From the NCBI GenBank assembly GCA_963828855.1, contig CAWHGB010000002.1:124001-188000 (forward strand): DNA of 64,000 bases, read 5' to 3'. The translations under genes and the position numbers were made by a program. This document shows positions 9,926 through 19,209 of this stretch, piece by piece. How positions within the stretch are numbered: position 1 is the stretch's first letter; each line of letters begins with the position of its first letter. The notes beneath the pieces were generated by a model that was not told the origin of the DNA, made no database searches, and was given only the letters and a program-made list of their open reading frames with translations. This stretch comes from CAVVEQ01 sp963828855. GTDB lineage: Bacteria; Chloroflexota; Anaerolineae; Anaerolineales; Anaerolineaceae.

Positions 9926-10162
9926 TTAATATTCTTCTGTTTCATCCTCATCCAACCACATTTCATCATCTTCTTCATCTTCATCTGAAACTTCTTCCCA
10001 CTCTTCTTCCTCTTCATCTTCCCATTCGCCATTCGCACTTGCTTCCGTATTGGGAGAGAACGTATTACAGCCTGTATCAGGATCCAGCTCTACCTGAGCG
10101 GCACTGCAAAAACCGTCATCCAGGAAGCTGCAATCGGCATAATGACAACGAATACGGGGCAT
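9926..10162 (-). CDS. Small Cys-containing acidic protein, DUF1540-like
   Basis: A 78-residue protein. The first 35 residues carry four cysteines in a C-x4-C-x7-C-x12-C pattern (CHYADCSFLDDGFC, then DTGC), resembling DUF1540 metal-binding modules. The remaining half is a very acidic tail of Glu, Asp and Trp. The function is unknown; metal binding is inferred. GGAGGAAA precedes the ATG. It is the last gene of the relA-moeA-VKOR group, 16 bp after the VKOR gene, and is followed by a terminator. Confidence 0.7.
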   Translation of the reverse strand: MPRIRCHYADCSFLDDGFCSAAQVELDPDTGCNTFSPNTEASANGEWEDEEEEEWEEVSDEDEEDDEMWLDEDETEEY

Positions 10163-10178
10163 AAATTTCCTCCTCTGG

Positions 10179-10601
10179 TTAGATTTTTCTTAATTCGAAA
10201 ATTGAGACAATGAAAATAGCGGTCATCATAATCGCAGATAGTATACAAAAAGGACACTCAGCTTTCAAGATGAGAAAACTTATTGAGGTTAGATAGATGG
10301 AATATAAAAAACCAATCAGGGAGAATCCAAATAAAAGATAGCGAAGCTTGTTTGTGAGTTCTGGTCGAGCGAGGATAAGAATCAAAATAATCAGGATCGC
10401 ACCATAACCAAGCATGCCAAATAGTCCATTTGGAACGCCATATATAGATCCGAAGCGGCTGTTAGAAACCGTTTCACAACCAGTAGATCCTTGGAAGCAA
10501 GCGATCGGTGTGGAGGTGACCTTTACATAATAGAGATAAAGCGAATCCAAAAATCCGATAGCGGAAAAAATGAAAAGTGAAATTATTACAGATTTTTTCA
10601 A
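10179..10601 (-). CDS. Vitamin K epoxide reductase (VKOR) family protein
   Basis: Integral membrane thiol oxidoreductase that passes electrons from DsbA-like proteins to quinone, supporting disulfide formation outside the cytoplasm. The 140 residues form four TM helices. The active-site CPFC (residues 116-119, near the C-terminus) and the loop Cys pair (C35 and C42 in ACFQGSTGCETV) are present, as is the conserved Ser/Thr region after it. No fused thioredoxin domain. It sits 16 bp after moeA on the same strand. Confidence 0.9.
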   Translation of the reverse strand: MKKSVIISLFIFSAIGFLDSLYLYYVKVTSTPIACFQGSTGCETVSNSRFGSIYGVPNGLFGMLGYGAILIILILILARPELTNKLRYLLFGFSLIGFLYSIYLTSISFLILKAECPFCILSAIMMTAIFIVSIFELRKI

Positions 10602-10617
10602 TGAAATTACTCGTTAT

Positions 10618-11872
10618 TCATTCCAGTAACCACGTCTGTACCTTACTATTGGCAGGCAGCGATTTTACCCCAGGTGGAATAATCAGTAAAGCATTCGAAT
10701 TGACCATGGAAAGGACATTTCCTGATCCCTGATGGCTGGCAGGATGAGCGATCCATTCGCCATCCTTAAGGATGGCTGTTGCTCGTAAATAACTCTGTCG
10801 ACCATCGGATTCAACCGCAGAATCGATTCGCATCGGGATGAATTCGGGATCCAGTTTTTCAATGCCAGAAATTTTCAGAATGACCGGACGAATAAACACC
10901 AGGAAACCAACGAAAGCAGACACAGGATTACCCGCCAATCCGATGATGGGGATGGAACGATAATTGCCAAATGCAACAGGTTTCCCCGGACGCATATTGA
11001 CCTTCCAAAACTCTATCCGGCCGGCAGCTTCAATAACCTCTTTTACATAATCATAGGCTCCAACACTTACACCTGCAGAAGTGATGATCAGGTCAATTCC
11101 CTGGGAGACGCAAAGGTCCAACTTATTTTTAATATCTGCACGGTTATCTGGCGCGATTCCGAGATTGATAACCTCACATCCCAAATTCTTGGCAAGGCCG
11201 ATTAATGAATAGGAATTCGATTCATGAATTTTGCCTGGTAATAGGTCAAGCTCTGGTGGAACCAATTCATCTCCAGTGCTCAAGACAGCAACCTTGGGGC
11301 GTTGATAAACCGGAACCTGGAAAATACCCAGCGCTGCCAACGCGCTGATCTCCTGCGGACGGAGACGAGCGGACTTTAGAATTATTGGTTGCCCTTTTTT
11401 TATATCCATCCCCTGAGGACGAACATTTTCTCCCATAAAAACGCTTGTATAAACATTTACAGAAAAAGGAAACGAAATTTTGGAGTCATGGCGAAGACTA
11501 TCGGTACCCTCAACCGGGACAACCGCAGTCGCGCCCGAGGGAAGCGGTGCGCCAGTCATGATCCTGGCTGTGTGTCCAAGGTGTATCACGGTCTTTGGAT
11601 TCGATCCAGCAGGGATGTCATAATCAACGATCAACTTAGACGGGGGTTGCTTGTGTTGCATGGATAAGGTCTTCAGCGACAACTGCAAAACCATCCATGC
11701 TGGAATTGGTAAAAGGAGGAAGATCGGTAAGAGCCGAGATATCCTGGCTTACAATGCGGCCATAGGATTCCAGCAAATGTGAATACTCTGCCGGTTTGGT
11801 TGAAAACGATTTTAAAATTCGGTTTAATGCATCTTCGACGGAAATCAGGTCTACCAATCTTCCTCCGTTCAT
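10618..11872 (-). CDS. moeA: Molybdopterin molybdenumtransferase MoeA (one frameshift)
   Basis: Inserts molybdate into adenylylated molybdopterin during Mo-cofactor synthesis. The N-terminal half has LPPFTNSSMDGFAV (the MDG signature, near residue 55). The C-terminal half has VLSTGDEL, the TSAGVSVGAYDYV substrate-site motif (usual GGVSVGDYD), and GLAGNPVSAFVGF. The two halves are in different frames. They join at a run of five C bases near 11645, where one base change gives ATP-KLIVDYDIPAG. Probably a sequence error. It starts 2 bp after the relA stop, so the two are likely co-transcribed. No other moa or mob gene is in the window. Confidence 0.92.
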
Positions 11873-11874
11873 TT

Positions 11875-14094
11875 TTATCCGGGTTTTATCCTATGGGCTT
11901 CCATCACATTCGGAAGATTTTCAATACGAGTAAGCACCCGGCTGAGCTGGGCAATATCCCGAATCTCCAATATTAAAGTGATGGTAGCCAGGTTGTGTGT
12001 TACTTTTAGATGAATATCCATAACGTTAATACTTTCAAAACTCAAAATTGTTGATATATCACCCATAAGGCCCTGGCGGTCATAGGCTTTGATCTCAATA
12101 TTAATTGGAAAGGTCTTTTGAGCCTCACCCCAAACCACTTTTACGATCCTCTCATGATCGTTCATCCGTAAAATATTTGGACAATCTCTTCTGTGAATTG
12201 TTGCTCCGCGGCCGCGGGTGATATAGCCGACAATATCATCGCCAGGGGCGGGATTGCAGCATTTGGCAAAAGTAGTCAATAAGCCTTTCAAGCCAAGAAC
12301 GGAAACTTCCGTCGTAATGGCAGGTTTTGCATCCGTTGTGCGAATTTCAAGAAGAGGTTCTTTTTCCTTTTGAATCTCGCTGATCTTATTAACCACCCGG
12401 CCAATGGTCAGATCGCCATTTCCAAGGTCTTCATAAAAATCATCGACATTCTTGTAATCAAGCGCTGAAAAGAGATCATCCATAGAGAGGTTCGTGATCC
12501 CCAAACGGTGGATCTCCCTCTCATACAATTGCTTCCCCTGCGTCAAGTTGATATCGCGGTCCTGCTTTTTAAACCAGGCTTTTATCTTGGATCGCGCTCG
12601 TTGCGTTCGAACCAAACCCAGATTTGGATTAAGCCAATCACGGCTGGGGCCGCCCTGCTTGGAAGTGAGGATCTCAACACGATCCCCAGTCTTAAGTATG
12701 TAATCCAGGGTTACCAGTTTGCCATTTACTTTGGCACCCCGGCAGCGATTACCAATCTCTGTATGCACATGGTAGGCAAAATCGATCGGAGTGGAATCAG
12801 CCGGCATATCTACGATATCGCCGTGGGGTGTGAAAATGAAAACCCGGTCCTCAAAAACATCGGTTTTCATCCCTTCGACAAATTCCTGGGCATCCTCCAC
12901 TTCCTGGCGCCATTCCATTAATTTCCGAAGCCAGGTAACACGCTGGTCAAACTGGTCGGATTTTGAACCTTTTTCCTTGTAACGCCAATGCGCCGCGATT
13001 CCCAATTCCGAGTTCTGGTGCATTTCCGGGGTGCGGATCTGAACCTCCAGTGGTTTTCCATCGTCGTAAATAACTGCGGTATGAAGAGACTGGTAAAAAT
13101 TATCCTTTGGAGCGGCGATGTAGTCATCAAACTCCTGGGGGATGGGACGCCAGTGTGTATGGATGAGGCCAAGGGCAGAATAGCAGGTAGGGATATCCGC
13201 AACGATCAATCGCACCCCGCGCAGATCCATTACATTCTCATACGCGCGTCCTTTGTCTACCATTTTTCGGTAAATCGAATAAATGTGTTTGCGCCGTCCA
13301 GAGATCTCCGCTTCAATACCAGCATTTTCCAAAATCTTGCCTAGCCGGTCTTCAATGCTCTGAATTTCGATCTCGCGATCATGTTTTTCCTGTTTGATCT
13401 TCTCAGCGATCTCTTGAAATTTTATGGGATCAACATATCGGAAAGCCAGGTCCTCCAATTCCGATTTCATCTGCCAGATTCCCAGGCGGTTTGCCAAAGG
13501 AGCGAAGATCTCAAGGGTTTCACGGGCGATTCTTTTACGTTTATTTTCCGGCATCGCCCCGAGGGTGCGCATATTGTGCAACCGATCCGCCAACTTGATC
13601 AGCACGACGCGGATATCGTCCCCCATCGCAAGGAAAGTTTTTCGGAGTGTCTCCGTGGCGAGGTCTCTTTTCCGGCTGCGGATGTTGATCTCGTTTGCTT
13701 CAACTTCGATTTCTGAGCCTGGAATGGGATGAAGACCTCCCACACCATTCGCGAGTTGATCGTCCCGAGAGACCATTGGCAGATTGGTGAGTTTTGTGAC
13801 CCCATCCACCAAAGTGGCTACTTCTTCACCAAATTCCGCTCGAAGGTCATCGAGATTTACTGATGTATCCTCCACGGTATCATGGAGTAAACCTGCGACG
13901 ATCACCGCGGGCGGTACATGCATTTCCGCAAGGATGGAAGCCACTGCCAGGCAGTGGGTGATGTAAGGTTCCCCGGAAATACGTTTTTGACCAGTATGGG
14001 CCTTTTCAGCAAATTCATACGCTTTCAGAATTCGTTCTTTATCCGAAGCAGAATAAGATTCAGGAAGGGTTTTTATCAGATTTTGAATGGTCAT
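11875..14094 (-). CDS. Bifunctional (p)ppGpp synthetase/hydrolase (Rel/SpoT)
   Basis: Stringent-response enzyme. The hydrolase HD domain has LLHDTVEDT (near residue 75) and LADRLHNMRTL. The synthetase domain has DYIAAPKDNFYQSLHT and EVQIRT. TGS (IFTPHGDIVDMPADSTPIDFAYHVH) and the C-terminal ACT domain follow. Both activities look intact. Between KLTNLP and LRKTFLAM the chain is about 30 residues longer than the textbook family. ATG 14094 (MTIQNLIK) is preferred, although an upstream in-frame TTG at 14118 exists. Neither has a clear Shine-Dalgarno sequence, and a TATACT lies just upstream. Confidence 0.93.
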   Translation of the reverse strand: MTIQNLIKTLPESYSASDKERILKAYEFAEKAHTGQKRISGEPYITHCLAVASILAEMHVPPAVIVAGLLHDTVEDTSVNLDDLRAEFGEEVATLVDGVTKLTNLPMVSRDDQLANGVGGLHPIPGSEIEVEANEINIRSRKRDLATETLRKTFLAMGDDIRVVLIKLADRLHNMRTLGAMPENKRKRIARETLEIFAPLANRLGIWQMKSELEDLAFRYVDPIKFQEIAEKIKQEKHDREIEIQSIEDRLGKILENAGIEAEISGRRKHIYSIYRKMVDKGRAYENVMDLRGVRLIVADIPTCYSALGLIHTHWRPIPQEFDDYIAAPKDNFYQSLHTAVIYDDGKPLEVQIRTPEMHQNSELGIAAHWRYKEKGSKSDQFDQRVTWLRKLMEWRQEVEDAQEFVEGMKTDVFEDRVFIFTPHGDIVDMPADSTPIDFAYHVHTEIGNRCRGAKVNGKLVTLDYILKTGDRVEILTSKQGGPSRDWLNPNLGLVRTQRARSKIKAWFKKQDRDINLTQGKQLYEREIHRLGITNLSMDDLFSALDYKNVDDFYEDLGNGDLTIGRVVNKISEIQKEKEPLLEIRTTDAKPAITTEVSVLGLKGLLTTFAKCCNPAPGDDIVGYITRGRGATIHRRDCPNILRMNDHERIVKVVWGEAQKTFPINIEIKAYDRQGLMGDISTILSFESINVMDIHLKVTHNLATITLILEIRDIAQLSRVLTRIENLPNVMEAHRIKPG

Positions 14095-14162
14095 TGATAT
14101 TGCTGGAAATTGGTGCAAGTATAGCGTTTATTTGAAAAGATGCAATCAGGAACAAAGCCGAA

Positions 14163-14831
14163 TCATTTTGATTCAGCGATTTTTACTAAGTCCATCAATC
14201 CGACGGTTAAAAGTGACGGAATTTGAATATCTGACTCAAAGAAATCCATATTTACGGTAACAGAATTGGGGACTGCTACACAAAAAATGCCTGCCTGACG
14301 CGCAGCGCTGACACCATTTACAGAATCTTCAAACGCGATGGCTTCAGAGGGCGTGATCCCAAGTTTTTCAAGTGCAATACTATAAACGGTCGGGTCCGGT
14401 TTGGGAGGCAAATCAGAGCCTGCTGTGACAATGGAATCAAAGTAGTCCAGACAATTTAATCTGGTTAAATGTCCCAAAACCCAATCAGCATTCGAACTTG
14501 AAGCGATGGCGGTTTTTAGTCCAGCGATTTTGGCATCATGTAAATAATTCCTAACCCCTGGCATGAGATCTGAACTTGAAAGATAATCACCAAGTAGTTT
14601 TTTTTGCATGGAATATACCGCGTCCTCATTAATTACGGCGCCCGATATGTTGCTTAAATACGCAAGCGGGTTGAATGCATTTTCATCTGTACCCACCACT
14701 AGTATGTATTTTTCAAAAGGCAGCTCAAAACCGAAGGTGCGATACACTTCCTGCCAGGCGTGAAGATTCGGCAATTCCGTATCGAGGATCAACCCATCAA
14801 AATCTAAAACAAGACCTTTTTTTCTTGTCAT
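14163..14831 (-). CDS. HAD-superfamily hydrolase, beta-phosphoglucomutase-like
   Basis: Cytoplasmic phosphatase or phosphomutase of 222 residues. Motif I is LDFDGLILDTE (residues 8-18), motif II ASSS (near 113), motif III Lys in PPKPDPT, and motif IV FEDSVNG. The helical cap between motifs I and II is typical of subfamily IA (YhfA/PGMB-like). The substrate is unknown. It lies 16 bp downstream of the flavoprotein pair 14848-18112. Confidence 0.85.
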   Translation of the reverse strand: MTRKKGLVLDFDGLILDTELPNLHAWQEVYRTFGFELPFEKYILVVGTDENAFNPLAYLSNISGAVINEDAVYSMQKKLLGDYLSSSDLMPGVRNYLHDAKIAGLKTAIASSSNADWVLGHLTRLNCLDYFDSIVTAGSDLPPKPDPTVYSIALEKLGITPSEAIAFEDSVNGVSAARQAGIFCVAVPNSVTVNMDFFESDIQIPSLLTVGLMDLVKIAESK

Positions 14832-14847
14832 TAATCCTCAGATATGG

Positions 14848-16026
14848 TTATTTTAATTTCTCTTGGGATTCAAATTTACGATCGGGAGATACTTCTTGAA
14901 GAATTACCAGATCGTTATCCTGGAGATGATCTCCGACCAAGCGGACAAGGAGCTCAGCAACTCCCGGACCAAGCATAAATCCCTGACCGCACATCCCGGT
15001 TGCCAGAATCAACCCGGGCCTTTCTGGCACAACACCGACGAGCGGGAACCCATCCGGGGTCATCGGGTAAAGACCTCTCCAGGTGCGACGGACACGAAGA
15101 TTCGCAAGGCAGGGCATGACTTCTAAGAGCCTTTTCGCAACCATTGGAAGAAATGCGCTGGTTTCACGGATATCAGTTCCCCAAATATTTGGAAAAGGCG
15201 TGATGCAAAACACGATTTGACCTGTGTAATGCTGGTAAAAGTAAAAATTCGACGAATCTACTTTTGGACGGATATCCACAATCATGGGATTGAGAAACCG
15301 CTCCACAGGTTCGGTGATCGCCGCCTCGTGGGAATCAGGAAAAACAGGGATGTCAAGATTCATCAATGCACCAATTTCGCGGGATGTACCGCCAGCAGCC
15401 AGGATAATAGATGGAGCAAAATACTTTCCAATTGACGTTTTTACCCCGATGACCTTATCGCTAGAAGTGAGGAATCCAGTCACTTTTTCACGAAAACGGT
15501 ATGTAGCTCCTAACCTGACAGATTGGCGGTAAAAAGAAAGGATCGCAAGCAGAGGAGAAGCATTTCCATCATCCGGGCTGAAGGTACCCCCAAGCAAATC
15601 GGTAGGATTTAAATCCGGTACGATTTCGAGAAGGTGTTTCTTGTCGTGCCAATCTATATTCAAACCAAGAGTTTTTTGTTGTTGGAGAAGCGCTTGTAGG
15701 CTATATTGCTCCTCATTTCGGTATGCCACGAAACAATAACCACCTTTTACCCACTCGATATCATCGCCAGTGAGAGATTGCCAATTTGAGAATATATCTA
15801 TGCTGCGTTGACAAAGGGCAATTTTTGCAGGATCGGAGTGGGTGGCACGAATTCCTCCGATAGCTCGCTTATTTGATCCCTGCCCTGGAGAAGCCGCCTC
15901 TTCGATAACCAGGATTTTAAATCCGGACTTGCTAAAATAATATGCGGCTGGAGTGCCGATTGATCCAGCGCCAATAATTATCACATCATAGGACTTTTCC
16001 GGGTCGGAAAAGAACCGTTCAGTCAT
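14848..16026 (-). CDS. DAO-family FAD oxidoreductase, beta-type subunit of an amino-acid/opine dehydrogenase complex
   Basis: FAD enzyme expected to oxidise a secondary or D-amino acid (glycine, proline, sarcosine or opine type). The Rossmann motif IIGAGSIGTPAAYYFSKSGF begins near residue 16. The C-terminal FAD motif LILATGMCGQGFMLGPGVAELL is typical of the SoxB/HcnC/DadA group. The start is ATG 16026 (MTERFF), with AGGA 6-9 bases upstream. It overlaps the end of the partner gene by eight bases, so the two are translationally coupled. The partner 16019-18112 supplies the alpha-type electron-transfer module. The exact substrate is not deducible. Confidence 0.82.
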   Translation of the reverse strand: MTERFFSDPEKSYDVIIIGAGSIGTPAAYYFSKSGFKILVIEEAASPGQGSNKRAIGGIRATHSDPAKIALCQRSIDIFSNWQSLTGDDIEWVKGGYCFVAYRNEEQYSLQALLQQQKTLGLNIDWHDKKHLLEIVPDLNPTDLLGGTFSPDDGNASPLLAILSFYRQSVRLGATYRFREKVTGFLTSSDKVIGVKTSIGKYFAPSIILAAGGTSREIGALMNLDIPVFPDSHEAAITEPVERFLNPMIVDIRPKVDSSNFYFYQHYTGQIVFCITPFPNIWGTDIRETSAFLPMVAKRLLEVMPCLANLRVRRTWRGLYPMTPDGFPLVGVVPERPGLILATGMCGQGFMLGPGVAELLVRLVGDHLQDNDLVILQEVSPDRKFESQEKLK

Positions 16027-18112
16027 TTTTCCATCCTGCAAATCTTGAAAGGGGAACTTCTATAAACAAAGGGCGAAATGTTGATGTAGTAATATTTTCC
16101 AGCGAGACGCCTTCCTCTTTGAATATCCTATTGATCAAGGCGAAACATGTTTTCCCCCCACATGCGCCCATACCGGCTCGACAAATCGCTTTAATCTCAT
16201 TGACGTCAGTTTTTCCAGACCGGACCAAATCCCTGATTTCCCCAGCGGTTACCCGTTCGCATCTGCACACTATTGTCTCGTTCTCTAATTTTTGTGAATA
16301 GGGGTTGATCATATCGATTGAGGGGTATCCCTGGATCAAAACACCAGCGATGGATCGGGCTATTTCTTTTGGTGCTTCCACCTGCAGGATCCATGTACCT
16401 TTCGTGGCGTTACCTCCTCGAACGGCAACCACCGGGAAAGTACCGAGCGGATCACCCTGGGTATTCACCACTTCCACGGAATCATCGACTTTTATAGTAT
16501 TTTCTCCAAACTCAAGGGGAATAGAAACGCGTGGGAGATCCTTATTCTTGCGGTAATCCACGATAGTTATTGCCAGTCCAGGACAGCCAATCAAGCATTT
16601 GAAACATCCCTTGCATGCGCCTTCACTCCCTATAAATCGCGGTATTTCTCGGATATCCTCCAAGGCAATACGAATCAAATCCTGTTCGCAAAGTCGGGAG
16701 CATGGATCGCAAGGAATCTCCTGGGTGCAATGGATTATGGGAACCACTCCAGATTCGGAATCGTTTATTTCTTCATCGTGTTTCTGCCCTGGTCGGGATT
16801 TCAATATATCGGCAGTTTTTTCCCAATCCGCGGGAATTACTAAAGATGTGAAGCCTAAAAACTGTGCGATCTCCCGACCGCGGATCTTGCCGGTAATCAT
16901 CGCCGCAGAGGCTTCGGCTATTTCTTCCGAGTCGCCTGCAGCAAAGGATTTCAACCCGAATTCAATTGCTCTAAGATGGAACTCATTGACTGGATCCAAG
17001 CCAACAGCTATCAATATTGCATCACACAAAATAGTTTTTTCGGTCGCGGGGATCGGTTTGAATTGCTTATCAACGCAAGCGATGGTGACGGATTCCACCT
17101 GGTTTTCGCCATTTGCGCTCAAAATGGTGTGTGATGTATAGATGGGGACACCCAGACGGGCAAGCTTATCTTTGTGGACTTGATAACCGCCGCATTCCGG
17201 CATGGCTTCCACCAATCCTGCGACTTGAATTCCTGCCTGCAGAGCATGATAACCGGCGATCAGACCTACATTCCCTCCACCAACGATGAACAAGCGATCG
17301 GATACCTTTACCTGGTCACGATTGACCAGGGTTTGAAACGCTCCAGCGCCCATTACGCCTGGCAGGGTATTTCCCTTAAATAATAGAGATTTTTCCCGCG
17401 CACCAGCTGACGAGAGCAGCACCTTGGGTTTGATCAATGTGTATTCTTTGCTATTTTTAAGAATTCCAACTTTTTGGTCACTGAATACAGCGAGTGCTGT
17501 CGAATTTCGCCAAATTGAAATCGATTGGAATTGGGAAACCTCATTTTCCAGGTTCCTTGCGATCTCAATCCCACGAGTTCCAGCATAAACATTCTCCACA
17601 GAACCAAAAAACCGGTGGGTTTGTAACACCAGTTTTCCCCCCAGGCTTTGTTTATCATCCACCAGAATAACGGAAATATTTTGTTTTCCGAGTTCGATCG
17701 CCGCAGAGAGTCCCGCCGGACCACCCCCAATGATCAACACATCTATGAATTGAGTGGATATTTGTTGGGCTGAGAAGGAGGATCGTAAGTGAGGTATTGA
17801 CGGTAGATGATTCAATGGGGATACGTGCAAACCTGGTCGGACCACTTCCATGCAGGATTTTACGGGGATCCCATCGGCGATTACCATGCATTGGGAGCAT
17901 TGACCGTTTGCGCAAAAAATACTCTGGGGAGAGCCATCTTTGGGATGATGACCGAAAACAAAAATACCATTTGCAATTAACGCGGATGAAATGGTTTCAT
18001 TCCCACGAGCCAGGCAGGTACGATCCTCCCAAAAAAACTTGACTTCCGGGTCGGGTAGGGGTGGTAGGATGGGATGCCGGGTTATTCGATTTGATACCAT
18101 ATTGTTGTCCAT
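16019..18112 (-). CDS. Multidomain iron-sulfur flavoprotein, alpha-type subunit of an amino-acid/opine dehydrogenase
   Basis: The 697-residue product fuses several electron-transfer modules. Residues about 20-95 are a SoxA-like 2Fe-2S domain (CANGQCSQC). Residues about 120-420 are an FAD/NAD(P) disulfide-reductase-like domain (IIGGGPAGLSAAIELGKQ, IVGGGNVGLIAGYHALQAG). A ferredoxin-like segment follows (CDPCSRLCEQD, then CKGCFKCLIGCPG). The end is a BFD-like 2Fe-2S domain (CRCERVTAGEIRDLVRSG, CRAGMGACGGKTC). Heterocomplexes such as HcnABC, opine oxidase and proline dehydrogenase PDH1 carry these parts on separate subunits. It precedes and overlaps its probable partner 14848-16026. Confidence 0.82.
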   Translation of the reverse strand: MDNNMVSNRITRHPILPPLPDPEVKFFWEDRTCLARGNETISSALIANGIFVFGHHPKDGSPQSIFCANGQCSQCMVIADGIPVKSCMEVVRPGLHVSPLNHLPSIPHLRSSFSAQQISTQFIDVLIIGGGPAGLSAAIELGKQNISVILVDDKQSLGGKLVLQTHRFFGSVENVYAGTRGIEIARNLENEVSQFQSISIWRNSTALAVFSDQKVGILKNSKEYTLIKPKVLLSSAGAREKSLLFKGNTLPGVMGAGAFQTLVNRDQVKVSDRLFIVGGGNVGLIAGYHALQAGIQVAGLVEAMPECGGYQVHKDKLARLGVPIYTSHTILSANGENQVESVTIACVDKQFKPIPATEKTILCDAILIAVGLDPVNEFHLRAIEFGLKSFAAGDSEEIAEASAAMITGKIRGREIAQFLGFTSLVIPADWEKTADILKSRPGQKHDEEINDSESGVVPIIHCTQEIPCDPCSRLCEQDLIRIALEDIREIPRFIGSEGACKGCFKCLIGCPGLAITIVDYRKNKDLPRVSIPLEFGENTIKVDDSVEVVNTQGDPLGTFPVVAVRGGNATKGTWILQVEAPKEIARSIAGVLIQGYPSIDMINPYSQKLENETIVCRCERVTAGEIRDLVRSGKTDVNEIKAICRAGMGACGGKTCFALINRIFKEEGVSLENITTSTFRPLFIEVPLSRFAGWKND

Positions 18113-18212
18113 AAATCATTCTTAAGGGGCAGTACGATTTTACCAAAATGCAATCAGTCAATTGTTTTAAAATACTTTGCCGATTTCCAGCATGTTACAA
18201 TTCTATGAATTT

Positions 18213-18218
18213 TATAAT
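18213..18218 (+). promoter_or_regulatory. -10 box for pfkA
   Basis: TATAAT 11 bases before the pfkA ATG. A GGAG lies between them, so any leader would be very short. It sits in the 117-bp divergent gap with the flavoprotein genes. Confidence 0.45.
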
Positions 18219-18229
18219 GGAGTAATTGA

Positions 18230-19201
18230 ATGATACGACGAATTGCAGTACTGACCAGCGGGGGTGATGCTCCAGGAATGAATGCAGCCATACGAGCTGT
18301 TGTACGATCCGGTGCGGCAAAAGGCTGGGAAACATATGGTGTCCGTCTGGGCTATGAAGGTTTGATATCCGGCAAAATCTTTCCGATGGGAAAACGGGAT
18401 GTTGGAGGGATCATTCAAAAAGGCGGCACCGTTCTCGGCAGCGCTCGCTGCCCTGAATTTAAAACAGAAGCTGGGCAACGTATGGCTATCCGTTCTCTAA
18501 ACGAAGCAGGGATAGATGCCCTGGTAGTTATTGGTGGAAACGGATCTCAAACGGGAAATCTTGCACTTCACAAGCTTGGGTTTCCCGTTGTAGGCGTGGC
18601 ATCTACTATTGACAACGATCTTTACGGTTCAGATATCACTATTGGCGTGGATACCGCACTTAATATCGCCATCGAAGCAATTGACCGCTTAAAAACGACC
18701 GCATCCTCTCATCAAAGGGCATTTCTATTGGAGGTGATGGGAAGGAATTGTGGTTATCTGGCGTTGATGTCAGGGATCGCGGGTGGCGCGGAGATGGTGA
18801 TCATCCCTGAAGTGGAAACAGACCCTGAACACATCGCCGATGTACTGCGGGAAGCGTACGAAAAGGGCAAGTCACACGCAATTGTAGTTGTTGCGGAGGG
18901 GGCTAAATATAACGCCATGGCTTTGGATGAATTTTTCAGCCAACACAGGGAAAGATTGGGATTCGAATTGAGAGTGACAATACTTGGGCATGTACAAAGG
19001 GGCGGATATCCCAGCGCATATGATCGCATACTTGCCAGTAGGTTGGGCGCAGCTGCTATCGAAGAACTTTCCAAGAGCAATTTTGGGGTGCTTGTTGGGT
19101 TACGAAAAGGCCAAATTGTTCCTACACCGCTTGAAGAAGCAGTCAATAAGAAGAAGGAACTAGATCCGGAAATGATCCAATTAGCCCTGATTCTTGATTA
19201 A
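18230..19201 (+). CDS. pfkA: 6-phosphofructokinase
   Basis: Phosphorylates fructose 6-phosphate in glycolysis. The 323-residue product has TSGGDAPGMNAAIRAVVR (residues 8-25), the catalytic TIDND (near 125), the substrate motif EVMGRNCGYLALMSGIAGGAE, and the C-terminal ILGHVQRGGYPSAYDR. The nucleotide-site motif, usually GGDGS, reads GGNGS here, so the Mg-coordinating Asp is replaced by Asn. Phosphoryl-donor preference (ATP or PPi) should not be assumed. It is monocistronic between a divergent operon and the convergent prfB gene, 9 bp away. Confidence 0.93.
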   Translation: MIRRIAVLTSGGDAPGMNAAIRAVVRSGAAKGWETYGVRLGYEGLISGKIFPMGKRDVGGIIQKGGTVLGSARCPEFKTEAGQRMAIRSLNEAGIDALVVIGGNGSQTGNLALHKLGFPVVGVASTIDNDLYGSDITIGVDTALNIAIEAIDRLKTTASSHQRAFLLEVMGRNCGYLALMSGIAGGAEMVIIPEVETDPEHIADVLREAYEKGKSHAIVVVAEGAKYNAMALDEFFSQHRERLGFELRVTILGHVQRGGYPSAYDRILASRLGAAAIEELSKSNFGVLVGLRKGQIVPTPLEEAVNKKKELDPEMIQLALILD

Positions 19202-19209
19202 TAACTCAC

